Assembly: GCF_000517265.1 (NCBI RefSeq)
Contig: NZ_AYSJ01000011.1
Location: forward strand, 159,413-223,412
DNA: 64,000 bases
Origin: Photorhabdus khanii NC19
Lineage (GTDB): Bacteria > Pseudomonadota > Gammaproteobacteria > Enterobacterales > Enterobacteriaceae
Reading direction: 5' to 3'
Shown piece after piece: positions 58,567 through 64,000 of the stretch. Positions within the stretch are counted from its first letter, which is position 1. Each line of letters starts with the position of its first letter. Under the pieces are notes generated by a model. It did not search any database. It was not told the origin of the DNA and saw only the letters and a program-made list of their open reading frames with translations. The translations under genes were made by a program, and so were the position numbers.

Positions 58567-61344
58567 TTAACGACAGGTTTCGTTCAATTGCCTCATTGGG
58601 TTCCAGCTTTTATCTGCCTTCGCCTTTACCGGAGGAGGCCCCAGGTTAAACGCCACCTCGCACTGCCTGTCCGGTGTACTGCCCCACTTCACTTTCAGTA
58701 CCCCGCTGGGTGGCATACCACTCAGGTACACTTGTCCACCCTCCCCGACTATCGCGGCCAGATTTGTGTCTGTATCCCCTTTAAGCCCCGCCATTGCCCC
58801 AAACGGCACGGGCTTACCGTTATAGGTCAAATTCATCAGCAACTGCTGCCCAATACGCACGGGGTAATCCACCATCACAACCGCGCCACTCGTCGGGAAT
58901 ACGTTCTTGCTACCCTGTGCCATGTCAGCCCCTTCCGGCAGCGATGACGGATCTAAACTGATACTATTACGGCTGTACGTCTGGGCATAAGGCACAACCG
59001 CATATCCCCAGCGATTAGTAGTCACCGAACTGGAATTCATCACACGAATACCTGCAACCCCCGATGTCCGCACTAATACAGCAGCATCACCAATACGCGA
59101 TGCCAAAGTAACGCCATGCTGATGTGCAATCAGTCCTCCACTAAACCCGTAGTTCACACCACGTCCCCCCCATGAATCGTAGTTGTATCCCAAGTTGGCT
59201 TGCCCAAAGGAACCAAGATATCCCATTGACACTGACCCGCTGCGCCCTCTCCCTTTATTCGCCTGACTCTGCGATACGTTCCAAGACAGACTATTATCAT
59301 CCAGCACCGATCCGCCTATGCCCAACTGGTTATTACTGCGTCCCGTACTATCACGGGAAAAACTATAGTTAGCATACGCATTATTCAGCGCCGCATAGGA
59401 GCCAAACAGACTCAGTGGAACGTTTACGTTCAACGAAATTTGCCGGTTCTCAGGCCAGTCACCGTTACCGCGCATGCGATCAATGCTGTAATTAAGCCCC
59501 CAGCCCACACGGTAGAAAGAACCATTCAATCCCATCGATAGTGTGGTGTTAGTTTTAGAGCTTCCCCAGTAGTTATCCCGCTGACCACTGAGCCACAGAG
59601 AATAGTTACCGGGCAATGACTGGCTCAGTCGCATCTGCCAACTACTGCGTCGCCGCTCAGACATCCAAGAAGGGAGTTCTCCCCAAACACTGTAGCCTTG
59701 AGTATTCGCATCCGAAAAACTCAGGTAATTACGTGTGGAATAGCGGTACGCGGTTAAATCCACTGTCGTGCCAGTGGTCAGCATACTTTTCGAATATTTA
59801 GCGCGGTAAGATTCCCCACGCAGGATGTCAGGCGTATTTTGTAACCGGGTCCGGGAAGTCGTGATATCCGCAGATAATGCCCCCATCATACCCAGAGAGA
59901 GCCCAGTTCCCAGCGCCGCAGATTGGTACGATTGCGCCACCAGGCCACCACCGTATAACGTGACGTTACCAGGCAGACCGTAAATCATCGAGGCCATACC
60001 AAACACCGGCTTACGTATGCCGCTGCCATATCCACTACTGTAATAACGCCCGGCGGCCACTTCGTACTTGAATTGCCCCTGCCGCAACATCATAGGCAGA
60101 CTGGAATAGGCCTGAGTGAACCCATGATGAGTACCATCGGCCTCAGTTATCGTTACCTGTAAGTCTCCCCCGACACTGCTGCCCACCAAGTCTGTGATAC
60201 GAAATGGACCGGGTGCCACGTTGGTTTGATAAATCACACTGCCATTCTGCGTCACCGTAATCTGAGCATTAGATTTAGCTATCCCACTGATAATCGGCGC
60301 AAAACCACTCAGCCTGCCGGGCATCATCGGGTCACTGGTGGCAAGCCCAATACCACGATAAGGAAAACCATCAAACACCTGACCTGCCACACTACCGGTC
60401 GAGGTATCCCCTATCGTCAGATCACTGCGTAACGCCACCACGTCCCGCTGCAAATAGGTTTGCTGAAAGTTCCAACGTTGCTGGGATTCGGTCGTTTTTT
60501 TCACTGCGTCATTGAATGAGTCATACCGGTTATAAGTTTGAGTGTTATAAGAATAAGTAGCCGTATTACGAAGACGCCAGGCCCCCAGATTCAATCTAGA
60601 ATTGAAGCTACCGAACAAACTCTGATTAGTCTGTTTATTACCAAATTGTGAGCGCTGATTCTGGCTGCCATTGATGCTGTAGTTCAGTAAAAAAGCCGGA
60701 ATGCCCTCCTGCCATAACTTCGGATCAACCAGGCCATTCGTTGAAGGCTTCATCGCTATTTGGGGTACGCTCACATTCAGCCGCATCTGGGAAAAGTTCA
60801 AGCGGGCCGCCGCTTGGGGAATCAATTTACCCAACGGACTCTCTATCGGCTTATCCACCGGCAATGCTTTCAATGCTGGTATGCCGCTGATATTAACACC
60901 AGCCGCTTCCAACAAATCTGGGGTAAGTACCGGCGTCAGCTCGGCATTACCCTCGCTATGACGCTGGAACGTAATATCACGCGTATCAAAAAAAGTACCA
61001 TTCACGTAGATATCAACACGGTAAGTTCCCGGCGCCTGACCTCCTACGGTCTCAAACTGTGATAAGTCTACCGGTTGACCGGAATTCGAACCAAAGTCCA
61101 ATAAAGCCGGATCAAAATAATCACGCGCTGTTGCCTGAGCGCTCCATCCCGTCAGAAATGCCAGCATCACCCGACAAAAAACGAGAGAACCCCCCATTTG
61201 GTGCTTTGATAGGGTAAGAGAAGTAAAAATACCTTGATTTACACAACGACAACAAGTAGACGGCCGTTTTGAACGACGGCTTATTGCCGGAATCAACACT
61301 TTCATTCTTAATTGCCATCTCTTATTTAACATATAGAGGTTCAT
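58567..61344 (-). CDS. Fimbrial outer membrane usher protein
   Basis: Outer-membrane pore that assembles and secretes fimbrial subunits delivered by the chaperones, 925 residues. The mature N-terminus (DYFDPALLDFGSNSGQPVDL) is the chaperone-binding domain. A 24-stranded barrel with plug (FRITDLVGSSVGGDLQVTIT near residue 390) and a C-terminal domain with CEVAFNLGP follow. The signal peptide appears to start near Met50 (MGGSLVFCRVMLAFLTGWSA). The first 50 residues are an unusual extension, so the true start may lie within it; internal Met14 is preceded by AAGAGAT. It is in a leftward operon between the second chaperone and the adhesin. Confidence 0.93.
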   Translation of the reverse strand: MNLYMLNKRWQLRMKVLIPAISRRSKRPSTCCRCVNQGIFTSLTLSKHQMGGSLVFCRVMLAFLTGWSAQATARDYFDPALLDFGSNSGQPVDLSQFETVGGQAPGTYRVDIYVNGTFFDTRDITFQRHSEGNAELTPVLTPDLLEAAGVNISGIPALKALPVDKPIESPLGKLIPQAAARLNFSQMRLNVSVPQIAMKPSTNGLVDPKLWQEGIPAFLLNYSINGSQNQRSQFGNKQTNQSLFGSFNSRLNLGAWRLRNTATYSYNTQTYNRYDSFNDAVKKTTESQQRWNFQQTYLQRDVVALRSDLTIGDTSTGSVAGQVFDGFPYRGIGLATSDPMMPGRLSGFAPIISGIAKSNAQITVTQNGSVIYQTNVAPGPFRITDLVGSSVGGDLQVTITEADGTHHGFTQAYSSLPMMLRQGQFKYEVAAGRYYSSGYGSGIRKPVFGMASMIYGLPGNVTLYGGGLVAQSYQSAALGTGLSLGMMGALSADITTSRTRLQNTPDILRGESYRAKYSKSMLTTGTTVDLTAYRYSTRNYLSFSDANTQGYSVWGELPSWMSERRRSSWQMRLSQSLPGNYSLWLSGQRDNYWGSSKTNTTLSMGLNGSFYRVGWGLNYSIDRMRGNGDWPENRQISLNVNVPLSLFGSYAALNNAYANYSFSRDSTGRSNNQLGIGGSVLDDNSLSWNVSQSQANKGRGRSGSVSMGYLGSFGQANLGYNYDSWGGRGVNYGFSGGLIAHQHGVTLASRIGDAAVLVRTSGVAGIRVMNSSSVTTNRWGYAVVPYAQTYSRNSISLDPSSLPEGADMAQGSKNVFPTSGAVVMVDYPVRIGQQLLMNLTYNGKPVPFGAMAGLKGDTDTNLAAIVGEGGQVYLSGMPPSGVLKVKWGSTPDRQCEVAFNLGPPPVKAKADKSWNPMRQLNETCR

Positions 61345-61380
61345 TGCTCATATCTATTCTGTCGATATCTTGCAACATCG

Positions 61381-62175
61381 CTATTGACCACTGCCGGATA
61401 CGGCAATAGATCTACTCTCTTCATCAGTGTCTAACCCAAACTCATCAATAGCACGCCACGATACAGTGACATGACTACCAGGAGACACTTTACCCGCCGG
61501 CAGCGACCAGCTCTGCTGACCAAAGGGTGGCACCATCCTAAACAAATCCTTGCCCGGTACGGCAAACGAACTTACATGCAAAGTCTGCAACGTTATCCAA
61601 AACGGTGACGGATTAGACAGCATCACGACATCCTCTTTTACTGACGCGCTTAACTGTTTCACCGCACCGGCAACCCCCTTTTCTGGTAACCCTTCAGGAC
61701 GGTAGAACAATTTCACCGCCAGAGCTGTCACCATTCTCATCTTGCCAGAGTCATCTTTAGATACTGGTAATTGTTTCTCAGAAGGCAACATAAGCAGATT
61801 CAGAAAGAACAGAGATTCTCGATCTTTCGGCAAAACCCCACCAGTACGAAGGATTTTCAGCACCTGCCGTTCATCTGCCCCCACCTTCGCAATCGGCGGA
61901 ATAACTATAAATGGCGCCTTAACCCCCAGCGGTAAACCGGTCTCTGGGTTTAGTTCTCGTACGATTGACTGAATGAGATAATTGTTGTCGCTATTATTAA
62001 TGAGTGTCGAAGAGACTCCGTTGCTGGATGATTCAGGATAAATCACACGAGCGTCATCGAGATACAACCCCTTCAGACTCTCTGCTGCCCTGAGTGGCAA
62101 TACCGGTAATATTATTGTCAGAACACATGACACAGTTATAACGATCTGTTTTATTGAAATATTACGCTCCGCCAT
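61381..62175 (-). CDS. Periplasmic fimbrial chaperone (second)
   Basis: Chaperone of the PapD type, 264 residues, with a signal peptide ending LPLRA. The first immunoglobulin-like domain includes ARVIYPESSSNGVSSTLINN, and the typical RTGGVLPKDRESLFFLNL lies near residue 120. The second domain ends in a short acidic tail. I start it at the ATG at 62,175, preceded by GGAAGAG; a Met 12 codons upstream overlaps the first chaperone gene. Two chaperones in one operon suggest that the tip adhesin or a minor subunit needs a dedicated one. Confidence 0.9.
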   Translation of the reverse strand: MAERNISIKQIVITVSCVLTIILPVLPLRAAESLKGLYLDDARVIYPESSSNGVSSTLINNSDNNYLIQSIVRELNPETGLPLGVKAPFIVIPPIAKVGADERQVLKILRTGGVLPKDRESLFFLNLLMLPSEKQLPVSKDDSGKMRMVTALAVKLFYRPEGLPEKGVAGAVKQLSASVKEDVVMLSNPSPFWITLQTLHVSSFAVPGKDLFRMVPPFGQQSWSLPAGKVSPGSHVTVSWRAIDEFGLDTDEESRSIAVSGSGQ

Positions 62176-62211
62176 GTCATGCTCTTCCAATCTCAAAATA
62201 TAAAAACACAC

Positions 62212-62949
62212 TTAGTCGGCCCGTAACGTACCGCTCTGTAGTCTACTCACTCCACCGACATCGGTGATCATCGACCATGTCACCTTACTTCCCGCCTTAC
62301 CTGCTAAGGAAAAAGTCATCTGGCCGAAAGGGGCCAACATTGACGGGGCTTTGTTAAGATCTACTGCCTTGCCGTCAAGTTTCAATTGGGCAAAAGTCTG
62401 GTAATACGGTGTTGGGTTAGTCACTACGACAGTATTGCCTGCTCGTATAAATGTCAGTCGGCTATAGGCCTGCTCCGGTGTCATCGGCAGCTTATCTGGC
62501 CGGTAGATAAGTTTAATATTCATCCCCAGCGCAATAGACAGAGATGCACCAATCTCTCCTGGTTTCCCATTGCCATTGGCCTTGCTCTCATCTAGTGTTT
62601 TCTTCGCCGGAATCGCATTAATACGAAAACGAAACAGAGACTCTCGATCAGCTGGGAAATCACCACCGGTACGTATAACACGCATCACGTTCAAGCTATT
62701 ACCCTCCATGCGAAACAACGGAGGCAACACGGTAAACTCCGATGAACGGGTATTTGAGTTATCTCCCGGAGTCACGGCAGCTTGTATTAGATACACCTCA
62801 TCGCCTGAATTCTGCAATGACATGCTTTGCACCTTGTCGCCCTGATGATAAATAATACGTGTCTTCCTCAACATAAGACCCGCATGTGCTGGTGACGATG
62901 CCATAACCACCCATATCGCCAGCATTCCCATGACTATCATCTTTTTCAT
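62212..62949 (-). CDS. Periplasmic fimbrial chaperone (first)
   Basis: PapD-like chaperone of 245 residues. A signal peptide cleaved after SSPAHA is followed by LMLRKTRIIYHQGDKVQSMS, with the conserved arginine in TRIIY, and RTGGDFPADRESLFRFRINA near residue 95. KLIYRPDKLP near residue 150 marks the hinge. It caps and folds pilin subunits for the usher. I start at the ATG at 62,949; a GTG three codons earlier is possible. It lies 36 bases before the second chaperone and 62 after a pilin-like gene. Confidence 0.9.
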   Translation of the reverse strand: MKKMIVMGMLAIWVVMASSPAHAGLMLRKTRIIYHQGDKVQSMSLQNSGDEVYLIQAAVTPGDNSNTRSSEFTVLPPLFRMEGNSLNVMRVIRTGGDFPADRESLFRFRINAIPAKKTLDESKANGNGKPGEIGASLSIALGMNIKLIYRPDKLPMTPEQAYSRLTFIRAGNTVVVTNPTPYYQTFAQLKLDGKAVDLNKAPSMLAPFGQMTFSLAGKAGSKVTWSMITDVGGVSRLQSGTLRAD

Positions 62950-63011
62950 ATATCCCACTTCATCTCAGAGAATCAGACAAAATCCCTTGAATACACCCGG
63001 CTTAACGCCAT

Positions 63012-63713
63012 CTACTGATACACAAACTCAAAATGTATCTTCACATCCGCAACTCCTCCGCATAATACATTGGTATCGTTACTCTCTGTTTTGCAGGTTA
63101 CTGGATTATTTGTATCGCCCAGACCTCCCACATACGCCCTGAACCTCCTCATTGTTCCCTCCAATTTCCCACCATTTCCTTTTACACTGTCTGAGAGGTC
63201 TACCCTATACGGATCAGTCCCCTTCCTTACCTCTACAAACTTGCTAGTTCCCTCGTCGAATAACCTAACCCCTACTCCTTTAGTACTGTTGTTAACAACA
63301 TCACTGTCATCAGGCATGAAAAGCTCCCGATCTGTTATGGCAGGCACATCACTCCATATGTAGAAAGCGGGTTTTGATTCGCCTAGATCACAGTCACTAA
63401 ACATAAAGTTCAGTTCCACGGGATCTCTTGCGATATATTTGCTATTTCTGAGTTCACTGGCATAGACCGGAGCGAAATCATCATTATAAAACCCGGCAAA
63501 GCTGGACCCATTCACACTCAACACACAGGTCGGAGGCAATAACATGCCTCTGAAATTGATTGTACGCTCCGTATCCGTATCCGCCTGCACTGGAAAAGTC
63601 GTCACACAACCGATGGTCCATCCAATCAGCATCATGAAAAGCAACACATATTTTGCCCTGCTGTGATATGTCATTAATTCACTGTTTATAAGATTGCTAT
63701 TTTTCGTTTTCAT
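63012..63713 (-). CDS. Fimbrial subunit (pilin-like)
   Basis: A 233-residue exported protein with a signal peptide ending FPVQA and a pilin-like fold. The first cysteine (PPTCVLSVNGSSFAGFYNDD near residue 60) and later cysteines (SDCDLG, CKTESND) fit the paired disulfides of type 1-like subunits. The C-terminus DVKIHFEFVYQ gives the alternating hydrophobic beta-strand with penultimate Tyr recognised by chaperones. It precedes the chaperones in the operon. Whether it is a major or minor subunit cannot be decided from this window. Confidence 0.8.
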   Translation of the reverse strand: MKTKNSNLINSELMTYHSRAKYVLLFMMLIGWTIGCVTTFPVQADTDTERTINFRGMLLPPTCVLSVNGSSFAGFYNDDFAPVYASELRNSKYIARDPVELNFMFSDCDLGESKPAFYIWSDVPAITDRELFMPDDSDVVNNSTKGVGVRLFDEGTSKFVEVRKGTDPYRVDLSDSVKGNGGKLEGTMRRFRAYVGGLGDTNNPVTCKTESNDTNVLCGGVADVKIHFEFVYQ

Positions 63714-63763
63714 CTAACTCTTTCCGCCTCTCCCAATTTTTATCATCCGTGATAAATCACACC

Positions 63764-64000
63764 TCACTGATAAGAATATGTAAATGTGACGTGCGCAATC
63801 AGCGTCCCGGGTTGAATAACCTTACTATCTATTCCACGTGCGATTGCTACCATTACATACATCTCAGCACTGCCCTCATCAAATTCAACCTGGAACGGGA
63901 ACTCCATTTCCTGATGATTGATTGACAACTGATCATTCAGCCCTATTTTCTTCTTCTCATTTTCTTCGATTAAAATAATAAACCCCAGCCCCTCAGAGGT
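63764..64000 (-). CDS. Fimbrial subunit C-terminus, cut by window end
   Basis: The last 78 codons of a leftward gene that continues beyond the window. It ends LIAHVTFTYSYQ, the pilin-type C-terminal strand with penultimate aromatic residue, and contains QVEFDEGSAEMYVMVAIARG. This is probably another pilin of the same operon, 50 bases upstream of the complete one. Confidence 0.75.
   Translation of the reverse strand, partial: TSEGLGFIILIEENEKKKIGLNDQLSINHQEMEFPFQVEFDEGSAEMYVMVAIARGIDSKVIQPGTLIAHVTFTYSYQ

Overview
The window looks like the chromosome of an entomopathogenic enterobacterium, most likely Photorhabdus (Xenorhabdus is the main alternative). The backbone proteins closely resemble those of E. 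coli (dppABCDF, glyQS, tag, avtA, yidQ/yidR, yicG-ligB-gmk-rpoZ-spoT, yhjD, yhjJ). Between them lie features typical of Photorhabdus: a cluster of PAS4-LuxR solo regulators, two-partner-secretion haemagglutinin remnants, an ERIC element, decayed insertion sequences, decayed toxin-antitoxin loci and chaperone-usher fimbriae. The genus call is inference; no database was searched.

Layout. 0-7.7 kb: an IS30-family element has beheaded a large filamentous haemagglutinin (TpsA) gene; yhjD, a tautomerase and a degenerate IS200/IS605 element follow. 7.7-15.5 kb: accessory DNA with three PAS4-LuxR solos, a LacI regulator, an NhaC antiporter, a MalY/PatB lyase, a Ner-like regulator and a second TpsA fragment. 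15.5-24 kb: yhjJ, an HmsP remnant without output domains, and the dipeptide permease operon dppABCDF with a probable GcvB target. 24.5-28.3 kb: an AT-rich four-gene operon (cysteine-synthase-like PLP enzyme, phosphoribosyltransferase, EamA exporter, ATP-grasp ligase) that looks like an uncharacterised small-molecule pathway. 28.6-31.3 kb: an arsenic methylation and efflux operon (Cys-bearing PadR regulator, ArsP-like permease, Cys-rich peptide, ArsM). 31.4-42.3 kb: backbone with tRNA-Pro, dinJ beside a yafQ remnant, glyQS, tag, avtA, a decayed higBA, yidQ, yidR, yicG and ligB.

42.3-52.9 kb is an island between ligB and gmk, which are neighbours in E. coli. It holds a decaying array built from two alternating families: RCC1-like repeat proteins (two long genes and at least three remnants) and free-standing proteins that match the N-terminal part of the fimbrial tip adhesin (three genes plus a fourth leader remnant). 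The adhesin-like genes carry a conserved 5' leader with hairpins and one compensatory base change. TnpB remnants and an ERIC element interrupt the array, and hicAB closes the island.

52.9-56 kb is gmk-rpoZ-spoT. 56-64 kb is a leftward fimbrial operon downstream of spoT: pilins, two chaperones, usher, two-domain adhesin, CaiF/GrlA-type regulator and a small membrane protein. Its adhesin shares leader and N-domain with the island genes, so the fimbrial locus and the island share ancestry. This RCC1/adhesin-domain array and the PLP-PRTase-EamA-ATP-grasp operon are the two best candidates for undescribed systems.
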